Positions 22,461 to 32,209 of a stretch of 64,000 bases of DNA are shown here, piece after piece (positions within the stretch are counted from its first letter, which is position 1; every line of letters begins with the position of its first letter). The DNA comes from Metellina segmentata (lineage: Eukaryota > Arthropoda > Arachnida > Araneae > Tetragnathidae). The stretch is taken from positions 26,932,548 through 26,996,547 of the forward strand of contig OX375880.1 of the NCBI GenBank assembly GCA_947359465.1. The letters run 5' to 3'. The notes under the pieces are model-generated. The model did not search any database. It was not told the origin of the DNA and saw nothing but the letters and a program-made list of their open reading frames with translations. Both the position numbers and the translations under genes were made by a program.

Positions 22461-24105
22461 ATGGTTTGCAGAGGTGCAAATCAATTTGGGTTTGCACAGA
22501 TGGTATACCTTCTTGGTTCCGTCGATTCACGAAAAGGTTTCATCGGAATTTTGAAAGAAAAAGCAACTGATTTGAATGTGCAAAAAGACGATTTAATAAT
22601 CCTTACATTGCATTATCCACCAGCAAAACTTGTGTTCAAAGTCCATCCGATTGCAGAACGTTATGGATGTGGTAATAAAGACAATCAATATTATTCGATC
22701 CCGCGAGCTTAACCATTGCCTGTTCAAAGCACTTTTGGATGATCTTTCTTCAGAACATGGGTATCTATATATATAATTCTCTTGCGTGGCACGCAAAAAA
22801 GACATGATTTGTTATTGCGTTTTGGCAACATTGTGCGATTGTTTGTTTACCATCACGAAGTCTCGCGCTTAAATTGAATTCATAGCGTAATCGGATGAAA
22901 TTTTATTGAAAAAAATTAATTTTAGTCGAGCTGTTGTAGTTTGTAATAGAAATCAAAGAAAACGGGGTATCTTTTCAGGGCCAACAATTGTAGTTCAACA
23001 ATACGCTTGAACTTCAACTTTAGACAACAAACTCGATGAAAAAGTGAGTGGCTCGAGTGCTGGGGAAATGTACACACAAACAACATGCTGGGTATTCAAT
23101 TTCCAAAGCAGCGATCACATTTCGAGTCAAAATTTGCACAGTTTTCATTTGAATTCTGATTTCAGAGGCACCGTATATATCTTTTCTGCAAACAGCAAAT
23201 TTAGATTGGAAAAAAAAATGTTTTTTTTTTTTTTTTTTTTTTGGAATATCATATTTTGTAAACAATTTCTTTTGCTAGGACACATGTCTTCATTGATGCG
23301 AGCGAAACGAGCATAGGTTCGCGCAGCGAACCAGTGAGGATTGCAAAGCAATCCTCCGGGGGTTGGCAAGCGCTAGCGAGCAGGGGGCTGGCCCCCTAGT
23401 ATGACATATTTTTGCTAAGTAAAATGGTTAAGCAAAGGCAAAATGTTGAAAAGATTTTACGATCTTAGACAGGAGATTTTATGGAAATCAAGGAAAAATC
23501 ATTGTCTGATGCCAGTGATCAGAAATGGTTATGTGATTTAGCGTTTCTAGTCGACATCACGGGTCACTTAAACGAGTTGAATTTGAAGCTTCAGAAACAA
23601 GGTTAAGTTGGTAAACGAATTGTACAGTCATCTGAAAGCGTTCCAAAACAAAATTTGTTTGTGGGAAACATAAATACGATCTTGAAGCTGTTATCATTTT
23701 TTAACACTATCCAGTCACGAAAATATTGACTACACTCAATGTGCTGAAGAGCTAAAATCACTGTCGAAGCAATTTTTTAATAGATTTTCCGACTTTGAAA
23801 ACATGGGTAGCTGCTTTAACCTTTTTGCTACTTCGATGAAAAGTGAAGTAGAGAAGGCTGCCACACACCTGTAAAAGGAGTTCATCCAGCTTCAGGAAGA
23901 CATACATTTGAAGTCAAAATTTGAAGACGTGGAGCAAAGTGATTTCTACAGAACATACCTTGCCGAAGAAAAGTACCCACAGCTCGAAGTATTGAACCAG
24001 GCTTATATATAAAAATTTGGAAAACACTCTGCACCTGTGTATTAATTGGATTGAGCCCAACATTGATTATCTTGTTTCTCAAGTTCAAGCTCAAACTTCT
24101 CATTA
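22461..24105 (+). pseudogene. hAT transposase (ZBED5/GTF2IRD2-like) C-terminal half
   Basis: hAT transposases of this group have an RNase H fold with a large helical insertion. Readable blocks: RKGFIGILKEKATDLNV (about 22530-22585), MDVVIKTINIIRSRELNHC (about 22665-22715), SSEHGY, then beyond the Helitron KWLSKGKMLKRFYDLRQEIL (23425-23485), KLVNELYSHLKAFQNK (about 23607-23655), SKQFFNRFSDFENMGSCFN (about 23770-23825) and an EEKYPQLEVLNQAY tail (about 23965-24010). Stops and shifts are frequent. The BED finger and the first catalytic region are missing. Helitron A (22764-23399) interrupts it; removal rejoins the two parts in frame, apart from one TAA a few codons on. Confidence 0.78.
22764..23399 (+). 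mobile_element. Helitron A, copy 1 (non-autonomous)
   Basis: Starts TCTATATATATAATTCTCTT after a host A and ends GGCCCCCTAG before a host T, the A^T insertion pattern of Helitrons. The 3' end has the expected hairpin (GGGGGCTGGCCCCC) and nearby short palindromes (GGATTGCAAAGCAATCC). It matches 51294-51937 along its whole length. A T-run at about 23218-23242 is the main difference. No Rep/helicase gene. Confidence 0.88.
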
Positions 24106-24504
24106 ATTTCTGGTGACTGTAAGTAAATACTTAATCAATACGATATTATTCTGTTCACGTAACTTTACCATTCTAATTATTTATAAATATGTATAGTAAA
24201 ATAAACTTTATCTCTCATTATTATATTATAAATAAATATGATTTATATATTATGATTTATAAATATGTATAATAAAATAAACCTTATCTCTCATTATTAC
24301 TTTTTCACAACTACAAATTACCTACGGCCCGCGACTTCACTAATATCATAAAGTTTAGCCCCCAACTTATCAAAGGTTGCCCATACCTGCTTTATGCTAT
24401 AAAAGGAAATGTTTGTCTGTTTTTTTTCTGCACGCAAAGTCCTGACGAATCTATGGCATTTACAGTAATAGAATTTGGCACACAGGAAGTCCAAATTTTT
24501 TTAA

Positions 24505-25359
24505 CTAGCCGGGCTGCGCCGGCTAGCGCTCGGCGGTGTGTAATAGTGCTTTTCTTTTTAATTTTTACACACCGTAATTAAACATGTTTTGATTTGTATA
24601 TTTTATTTATTTTTATGAAACAATTCTTCAAATCATTGCGTATTCAATCAAATATTTAAGTAAAGTTGGTCGAAATATACATATATCGCTATAAAATTAC
24701 CCATGTCTAGTGATATTTTGCAGGAAATAGACATATCATTAAAATCTAACTCCTAAATAATATTTCTGCAATAGGTAATGTATCGGAACACATAATGCAA
24801 ACAAAAATAAAATTCCAAACCTTGAAAAAAGGCAAAATTCTGAAAAAAAAAATAAGTACGTATCTTTTCAAACGTGTTGAAATTCGACTTCCTGAATATA
24901 TTGTGAAATAGAATAATGCGACAAAAGACTTTCAATGATATTGACAAAGACAATAATGATTTATTAACAAAAAGAACTCATATTTATACTACTTGGGAAT
25001 CCTCAAATATGTCCGCAACATCTCGCAGTCAACTCAAATACCCAAACGAATTCTAAATCAAAAACTCTAAACTCTAAATCAAATTAAAAAAGTAAACATT
25101 AATTCTGATGTGGCTAGATACCGGGTAGCAAAATTACCTTTAAATTACTTTTACATCAAAGGAAGAAATAAAAAGTCAGTTCAAACATAAATATTACTAT
25201 TTAATTTCTTATTTTGCATAGAAATTGACCTCGGCTATTTGAAAACAGCAAGAATTAAAAATATCTGGGTTATTTTATTTACGTTGATTGTTGCCATTCG
25301 ACGATACACAAATAACGTCGATTTCGGGTCCACGTACGTTAGTGTTTTATATATATAGA
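24505..25359 (-). mobile_element. Helitron C nested in Helitron B
   Basis: Minus strand: 5' end TCTATATATATAAAACACTA at 25359 downward, 3' end with hairpin CTAGCCGGCGCAGCCCGGC and final CTAG at 24505-24508. It is flanked by A and T on that strand. It splits the Helitron B sequence between AGGAAGTCCAAATTTTTTT and TTTTTGGGTCGCGGCG; the uninterrupted arrangement is seen in the other B copies. No coding capacity. Confidence 0.85.
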
Positions 25360-25973
25360 TTTTTTGGGTCGCGGCGAATTTAAAAATTCAATCTAGAACA
25401 TTTATTTTAAAATGAATTTAATTGTTTTTTTCACCGTTCTTTCTTCTTTCGGAATATGACGTCACCCGAAGAACTACATACATATTGAATTTTTCTCCCT
25501 CTGTGACGTCACTATTGAGATCAGCCTTTGGAACAATGCCAATTTTTTTTTCGCCTTTCGTGTATTCGCAATAAATGGGAATGTTAGCAAACAGATTCAA
25601 ATGACCATCGTATGATTCATTTGGATTTTTTGAGAGACAGATTCGAGTGAAGTAAAAGAAATTAGTAAAATTATCCCTGGCGTTCTTCAGTGCTTTTTTT
25701 TTATCTCAGCGATCTTTAAAGATAGAATAAAAATTTTACCGGATTTGAAATCTGCGGAAAATGTTGCACCATATAGATTCCTTATACGTTTGATTTTCTT
25801 TTAATAAATAATTTTTCAACTAAATATTTATATTTTTTGGAAAACCAACACCACGAGCAACTCCGTTATGGCTGTAGTAAAATAGGCTACGAATTCATAT
25901 TTGGTTTGCGCAACAAACTAATAACCCAACAAAAGCAACTGGCATGGGCAACGCCGGGCTAGCCAGTGGCTAG

Positions 25974-26625
25974 TCTCTAATATTATAAAAGTGTTTGTCT
26001 GTTTGTTTGTTTTATGCACCCAAAGTCCTGACGATTCTATGGCACTTGCAGTAATGGGATTTGGAACACGGGTAGTACGAATTTTTTGCAATTTTTGGCC
26101 CGCGGCGAATTTTGGAATTTAATCTAGAACATTTTAAAATGAATTTAATGAAATTTAATTATCACTGTTTTCCTTAGAATGCAACAGCAGATAAGATAAC
26201 AGATTCTAAATTTATTTTTTTCGTTTCCGTTTTCATTTTGAGCTGAGGAATGATATTACAGACAGTAAAAAACAAATAAACTTTTAAGTGGAGTTAGGTT
26301 ATTCTTTTCTCTGTCTCCTAGACCGTTAAACACAGAGTAAAAATTTCAACGGATTTTAAATTCGCGGAAAATTTCACATTACATCAATACCTAAAAATAT
26401 GATAAAACTTTTAAATTGAATATCTCTTTTCTATATATATTTTCGCACACACACACACGCAAGAGACTGTGTCGTCACGCCAAATTCCCTTTTGATTTGT
26501 GAAGCAAACCAACAAACGGGCAACTCCGTGATGGCTGTTATCCAATAGGCTTCTAATTCCCATTTGGTTTGCGAAGCAAACCAATAATCCCACAAAAGCA
26601 ACTGGCACGTGGAACGCCAGGCTAA
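25974..26625 (+). mobile_element. Helitron B copy 2, 3'-degraded
   Basis: Begins TCTCTAATATTATAAAAGTG immediately after the CTAG of copy 1, giving a direct head-to-tail junction. Internal blocks match the other copies. The 3' part still shows GGTTTGCGAAGCAAACC and GGAACGCCAGGCTA, but the final GGCTAG is lost. (AC)n lies at about 26446-26458. Confidence 0.8.
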
Positions 26626-26984
26626 GTAATAGGCCAAATCCCACGAAGTGCAAATATACTGTTTCGAGTTACTGCATTTTGCTGTTCTATAGACTAAAAC
26701 CAGCCCAAAGTGGTGTTCAAGTTCTTAGTCTGAGAAAGATAAGGCATTGTTAACTCAGGTGTAAAATTTCGTTTGCTCTGGAAATTATCATCATGCATTC
26801 GGTTTAGCTCCCCTTTTCGAGCATCGAGTGGTATTAGAGGAATTTTGATTAGAGTGAATATAGGAATATCTTATCTGGTCGTGATCAATGGATGGATCTC
26901 GTTATTCAGAAATACAGCCTGATACTATGTCCAATGATAATGAAATAAGTAACGACGTCTGAAATATTGCATCACACTTGAACA
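26626..26984. other. no recognisable feature
   Basis: Spacer between Helitron B and a minisatellite; could include decayed gypsy 3' LTR, but no repeat partner is visible in the window. Confidence 0.35.
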
Positions 26985-27225
26985 CACTTTAAACGTCTTC
27001 AGTATTCTTCAAACTTCCTCCGTCATCAGCTTCTTTCGTTTTTAACTTCTTTCTTTTAACATCTTCGGCTTCTTTCGTCTTTAAATTCTTTCTTCTTTCA
27101 ACGTCTTTCGTCTTCTTCAGATTCTTTCGTCTTCTTCAGCATCTTTCGTCTTCAACTTCTTTCGTCATCTTCAAACTTCGTCCGTATTCTTTTGGTTTGT
27201 CGTCTTTAAACACGGCATATTCTTC
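26985..27225. repeat. purine/pyrimidine minisatellite (CTTCTTTCGTCTTCAA type)
   Basis: More than ten imperfect 15-20-bp units of CTTCTTTCGTC with TTCAA or TTCAGA linkers. The minus strand is almost pure purine. It lies directly 3' of the gypsy integrase, where a polypurine tract would sit. Confidence 0.75.
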
Positions 27226-27235
27226 CTCCTTCCCT

Positions 27236-28720
27236 TTTCTTAGACTCGTCTTAGCGAATTAATAAATCCACTTTGACGGTTTAAGAAATTCAGCGCATGT
27301 TGTAGTAAGGCTGGGTCTTTCATGATATCCTTCTTTTACAACGTCGTACGTATTTTCTCCTTTAATTCTGGTGATTCTATAGGGTCTAAGGCAACTAAAT
27401 CATTAACTGCATAAGGTTTTGGTTCCTTTCTTCCTAAATATTATACGCCTTCGTAATTTCTTCTTAAGTTTTAAATTTTTGCTGTTTTGCATGCTTCTTT
27501 AGTTCTTCTCTTTGCTCTTCAAAATTAGCTTGAAATTCAACTTCTATCATTTCTTTGAACTTGTCCAGACCCTTTACATTCATCTTTGTACCGAAAAGGA
27601 ATTCGAACGGTGTGGTATCTATGCTTCGTTGATAGGTCGAATTTATCACTTGCTGTAATTCACTTGTGTATTTGTATCATTGGGCTGGATTTTCTAAGGA
27701 TAGCTTTGCCAGATTTGATATGATCGTTTGGTTAATTCGTCCGACTTGTCCGTTTACCCTTGGCAAACCACTAGTTATTAAATTATGTTTAACCCTTCTT
27801 TGTATGATTTTTTCTTTATTGGTGAAATAAATCAAGGTGATACAATTCATGTTCAAAATTAAAGGAAAAATGGTTTAAAAAATCTTAGTATATATTTATA
27901 GTATAAATTTAGCAAAAAACAATAGGATGGTATCATGTGGTATTTTTTAAATTAAACGCAAACTTTTTCAGAAATTGCTCTAAAAATAACAGAAACATGT
28001 TACAAACCTTTCTTCCACTCATTTTCACTTTTTTAGCACAATAGAAACTCAAATATAATAAAACAAAATTAAAAACGAAATCATACGTTTATTGCAACTA
28101 CAACAAACAGCGGAATGACAACTTCAAGCTCGTTTTACTGATAGTGACACTTGCTTATTTTTGACAGCTATATTTTTTTTATGCTATGGACATTAAAAAG
28201 GTATCCAGACACGATCCACTTAAAGTGAACTTGTTCTTTTATATAATTTTTGGGCATTCAATGTTATGATGGAAATTTCCACCACTATGCAAAGAAGGGT
28301 TAATTTTCTCTTTAGAGCAATAATCATCAAACTTTCTAGATGTAAAAGTTGCACCTCTATCGGAGATAATTTGCGAACGACTCCCAAATACAAGCCTTTT
28401 GAACCTCCAATTTTGCAATAGCTTCAACAGATGTAGTGGTTTTCGTTGGATAAATCCACAAAAAATTGATAAATGCATCGATTATCGCTAGATTGTACTT
28501 ATAGATCTTATGCGTGCTCTCTAAAGGTCCGAGATGATCAATATGGTACTTCTTTAATGGAATATCTTCTTTTTGCAAGGGGTTTAAAAGACCTTCTTTC
28601 TTTCCCTTTTTGTGAGTCACTAAAATGCAATGTACACAATTGGCTATGGTTTATCTATCTTCTTCCTAAGCTTGGGGATAAATAATACTCTTCAATGTTC
28701 TTTTCAGTATATTTAACTCC
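27236..28720 (-). pseudogene. Ty3/gypsy integrase, split by a piggyBac-like MITE
   Basis: Minus strand, 5' to 3': a zinc-binding CVHC pair near 28625, the core's first Asp in a HIDHLGPL block (about 28530-28560), the second in ISDRGATFTS (about 28335-28365), then past the insertion the NGQVGRIN block (about 27735-27760), where the usual catalytic Glu reads Gly, and a MINSTYQRSIDTTPFEFLFG C-terminal block (27590-27649). A basic tail continues to about 27240. Stops and shifts break the frame in several places. The MITE at 27793-28299 falls between the second and third catalytic positions; its removal restores the frame. Integrase would join the element's DNA to the genome; this copy cannot. Confidence 0.87.
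27793..28299. mobile_element. piggyBac-like MITE
   Basis: Inverted ends CCCTTCTTTG are flanked on both sides by TTAA (27789-27792, 28300-28303), the target of piggyBac elements. 507 bp, no protein. It inserted into the gypsy integrase gene. Confidence 0.8.
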
Positions 28721-29009
28721 TAGATGTCCCTTTTCATGGAAATCTATTATGATTTCGGATCGCATACACTCAAGCACGATCACTAATCACTTACCATCAA
28801 CGAATGTATACAAAATTTGACGTCTCTCGCAATAATCTGTATAATGAAATTTTCAATAGTTCTTTACTTGTTTTTATTTCGTTATCTTTATCCTGGGCTG
28901 CTTTTAATTTTAGAAAGATGTTATCGACTAAAATACAAAAAATATTCATTGGATATCTACTGCGTCTATATGAACCATTTTAGAACCAGGACGATGGTCA
29001 ATGACCTCA

Positions 29010-30160
29010 TTAAATTCTTGTAGCAATAAAACCCAACGACCTACCCGAGTAGACAAATCTCGCTTTGCCATTGTCTTCAAACGCGGAACACTCAGTGACA
29101 ATTTTGAATGTGATTCTTAAAAGGTACACACCAAATTTCCTTAAAGCTTCTATGATAGCAAGAGCCTCAAGCTCACGACTCATATTTCTTTTCGGCACCG
29201 GATGTTTTTCTACTCGTGAAAAAGGTAGGATGAAAATTTCTGTCGCTAGGGGACTTCTGCATCAAAATTGATCCATACCCTTCCAAACTTGTATCACAGT
29301 ATAATTCAGTCTCATAATTAGGGTTGTATATTCCAAAGACAGGTTTTTCGGCCAACAATGTCTTCAATCTGTTAGAAGAGTGTCTTTCTTCTGGTCCAAA
29401 TTTAAAATTACGATCCTTTTTCAAAAGATCACTCAAAGGTATACGGATAATAGAATATAAAGGCATCAATTTTCTAAAATACCCACTGAGTCCTAAAAAA
29501 CTTTGAAACTGTTTCAAATTGGTTGGTTCGGGAAAATTAAGAACAACTTTTATTTTTAGAGTTGATGGGGAAATTCTACCCTCTTCAATCATGTGGCCCA
29601 AATCTTCAATTCGCTTTTTCAAACAATGGCATTTCTTAAAATTTATTTCCAGTCTATATTCACGAGCAAGATCTAAGACTCGTCCAAACCGTTCGATTCC
29701 TTCTTTAAGGGAGGAGGACAAAATTATTATATCGTCCATAATGGTAAAACAATACCATCACTAATCAATGGTCGAAAAATGATGTTGATATACCTCTGAA
29801 ATACGGCAGGGGAGTTACATAAACCAAATGGAACCTTATGAAAATCATACTGTTCTTCATGGGTAACGAATGAAGTATACTTTCTGCTATCCTTGGCGAC
29901 CTCAACATGGAAAACCCCATTTCTGAGATCGATAGTACTAAAATTTTGAAATTCTTGCAATCGGTCTAAAATATCTTCAATTAATGGTAGAGGAAAATCG
30001 TCCTTTACAATGACTGTATTTCATCTTCTATAGTCTATGCACACACGAGGTGTTCTATCCTTTTTCTTTACAATTATAACTGGGATACAATATTCTGAAG
30101 AACTTGGTTCTACTATCCTTTGATCTAACCATTAAGTAACTTGAGTTTCGACTATTTCTT
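29010..30160 (-). pseudogene. Ty3/gypsy reverse transcriptase and RNase H
   Basis: Minus strand: RT palm blocks FSTIDLRNGVFHVEV (about 29895-29940) and HKVPFGLCNSPAVFQ (about 29795-29840), the catalytic MDD followed by IIIL (29724-29739) after a frameshift, thumb and connection with FLGLSGYFRKL (about 29460-29495), then RNase H with an ELYCDTSLEGYG block (about 29270-29310) and SRELEALAIIEALRKFGVYL (about 29110-29175). The 188-codon stretch 29173-29739 is still open. Enough of RT-RH remains for a firm Ty3/gypsy assignment. Frameshifts near 29730 and 29190 inactivate it. Confidence 0.9.
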
Positions 30161-30203
30161 AACGGTTTTACTCAGCATTTTCCAAAACCAGTCCAAGTAG
30201 AAT

Positions 30204-31680
30204 TCAACAGTCATAAATCTTTAACATTTTATTTATCAAAACAGATTTACGAATCAGAGTAGCTTGACTTCCAGTATCTATCAATGAATTAACACTTAAA
30301 CCATTAATCATTACCATTTTCCCTACATTCGATTCTACGCTAAAATCCAAGATGACTACTTCCGGTTTCGAATTCATTCCGCGTTCAGAAGCCGTGTGAC
30401 CAAACGTGCTACATCGAAAACATTTAAGTCCTTTATCTTTATGAATACAAAATCTAGAAATATGACCTTTTGATCTACAATTAAAACAAATCTTATTGTT
30501 ACGAATTTCTGAACCACTGTATTTCATCCTATCAAACTTGACTCTATCTCTGTTTGCAGTTTCGTTTTTAGAATTAAATCTATTACTGTACTAATTTTTG
30601 TTCTATCAAAAGAGTTAACTCTACCATGGTCATGTTTACTAAAATTCTATAAAAAATTTTACAATCATAATTAATACTATCGAAATTTTTTCTGTCGAAA
30701 TCACCTTTACCATATGCAGAATCAGTTTTTATTATTTCATACACTTTCAGTTTTTCCTTATACTCAAACAAATTTTTACAACCATACAGGATAGTTTTGT
30801 TTTCCTGTTTGTCATTTATTCCCTTAATCACATAGTGCATCAAAGCAGAGTCATCTATTTTTCCGCAACTGCACAATACTTTCATCTTTAAAAAATATTG
30901 TTGAGTGGATTCAGAATCCCTCATTTTCCTTTTACTCAGGAGTTCATGTAAATTAGCAGAGTTTATTTCAAAAAAGAATTCGTCGATCAAAGGCTGTTTC
31001 AATTTTGATCATGAATTTATTTCTGGTTTTATTCTAACAAACAAAGCAGCGTTATCACTAAGCGATCTCTTGCCAAAAATAAATTTTTGTAATTCTGACA
31101 AACAATACAACCGATAAATATTCTTGAAATGTTCGATCCAATGAAAACCATTTTTGTGCGGTTCTGTATTGAACTTAATAAGGGTATTTTCGGTATCAAG
31201 GTAATTTATTCTGACAGTTTGAATAGCATTACTTTTAAAATAAAATTCGCCGCATTGCATGAAAATCATTACAAGCAATCTTATTTCTACCACTATGCAT
31301 ACAATAACATTGAGAGTTATTATGACTAATACTTTTAACATCACATTCATTGCACTGTATTAAAAAATTGTTTGCTTTGATTATGTTTGTTATTTATTTT
31401 GATTCCGATTCAGTTTCAGACAGATTGGCGAGTTCGTTCTCAACGAGGCTTTCAAGGTTACATAACATAGATAAAATTCTCTTTGGTAGTTCCGTTGCCG
31501 TCCTTTCGAAAGAATTGCTCAGCAATTTAGATACTGTAACCAATTCGTTTAGAGATTTTTGTGTCAATTCGTCAATTTTTGTGGCGAGAGAATACAGGAA
31601 ATGGTGTCCCAACACCCCTGTTTTGGTGGTAAAATTCCAATCAGAGAGATCATTTTCCCTCACCCCTACCCCCACCAGAG
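30204..31680 (-). pseudogene. Ty3/gypsy gag and protease
   Basis: Minus strand: an N-terminal coiled-coil-like region (31394-31675), a capsid-like part with GFHWIEHFKNIYRLY (31105-31150), a TQQYFLKMKVLCSCGKID block (30840-30910), a zinc knuckle CFNCRSKGHISRFC (30445-30490) with a second partial knuckle CFRCSTFGHTASE lacking its last Cys, and a protease active-site block LIDTGSQATLI (30240-30275). The order gag-PR-RT-RH-IN over 27236-31680 is the classic Ty3/gypsy layout. At least three frameshifts lie between the open pieces. LTRs were not found. Confidence 0.85.
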
Positions 31681-31724
31681 TTTGGAGTGTTTCCCGTCTA
31701 ACAGGGTCTGAAAACTGTTTATTA

Positions 31725-32190
31725 AGCCGCGTTTACACCAGATTTGCACAACTTCTCTCCCTCCAAACATCGAAGCTATTCCGAGAAACAGCATTCATTT
31801 TATCGTCAAGATCTCGAGTTGGGGTGGCGATTTGGAGAGCTTAACAGAGTCAAATTTGTTTACTACCATGAGTCGGTAAAGATCATAGGGTTGCAACTTT
31901 TGGGAGAGATTTCTCCGAGACGATTGCTTGACAATAACCGCTCCCCTCTAACCTCCCCCCCCCTGGTCGCTCATGCCTTCTTTTGTTCGTTCTCTGTGAT
32001 AATTTGCCCTGACCACGTCTCCCGCCAAACTTCCAGGGATGAGAAGAGTGAGCTCGGATAGTTGCCGATGATGTCCACAAAGCGTTTACATCGGAGTCGG
32101 TCGAAAAAAGGGATCAGTATAGGGAAACGTAAAACGTCCTGGCTACTAAAAGGGAGAGATATGTTTTGCAACTCCGGTGTAAACGCGGCT
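31725..32190. mobile_element. PIF/Harbinger-like MITE
   Basis: Inverted ends AGCCGCGTTTACACC on both sides, flanked by TTA (31722-31724 and 32191-32193), the 3-bp duplication of PIF/Harbinger. 466 bp. It is noticeably more GC-rich than its surroundings, with overlapping open frames on both strands that I do not regard as genes. Confidence 0.8.
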
Positions 32191-32209
32191 TTACCCCCCC
32201 CCCCTTTTT

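Larger units (their letters stand above)
21399..24389 (+). mobile_element. hAT (ZBED-type) element nested in Helitron B
   Basis: Ends are CATATATGGGCAGCCCCCGA and, inward from the right, CAGGTATGGGCAACC, with GC-rich subterminal CCCGCC/GGGCCG tracts typical of ZBED-like hATs. Flanks CTTTATAC (21391-21398) and CTTTATGC (24390-24397) match at 7 of 8. Inside are a (GTT)n tract (about 21507-21522), a LINE RNase H fragment, a second hAT-like end (CAGTGTTTCTCAACC at 22072), a transposase remnant and Helitron A copy 1. The 5' half looks rearranged. Confidence 0.75.
21390..25973 (+). mobile_element. Helitron B copy 1, containing a hAT and another Helitron
   Basis: Helitrons are rolling-circle transposons with 5'-TC and CTRR-3' ends and no target duplication. 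This copy starts TCTTTATAC at 21390, is split by the hAT at 21399-24389, resumes TATAAAAGGAAATGTTTGTC at 24398, is split again by Helitron C (24505-25359), and ends GGCTAG at 25973. The order of shared blocks (GTCCTGACGAATCTATGGCA, GTCGCGGCGAATT, CAATCTAGAACATT) matches the copies at 25974, 57400 and 62833, confirming that the pieces belong together. No Rep/helicase gene is visible, so it is non-autonomous. Confidence 0.82.

Noticed and set aside
23218..23242. T-run as the poly(A) tail of a minus-strand retroposon
   Set aside because: It is internal to Helitron A, and the sister copy has a short T-run at the same place.
27236..31680. Functional endogenous retrovirus with an envelope gene
   Set aside because: No envelope-like frame is present, gag-pol is broken repeatedly and LTRs were not found.
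31744..32061. Overlapping frames on both strands near 31750-32250
   Set aside because: They fall within a MITE whose higher GC content lowers stop frequency.
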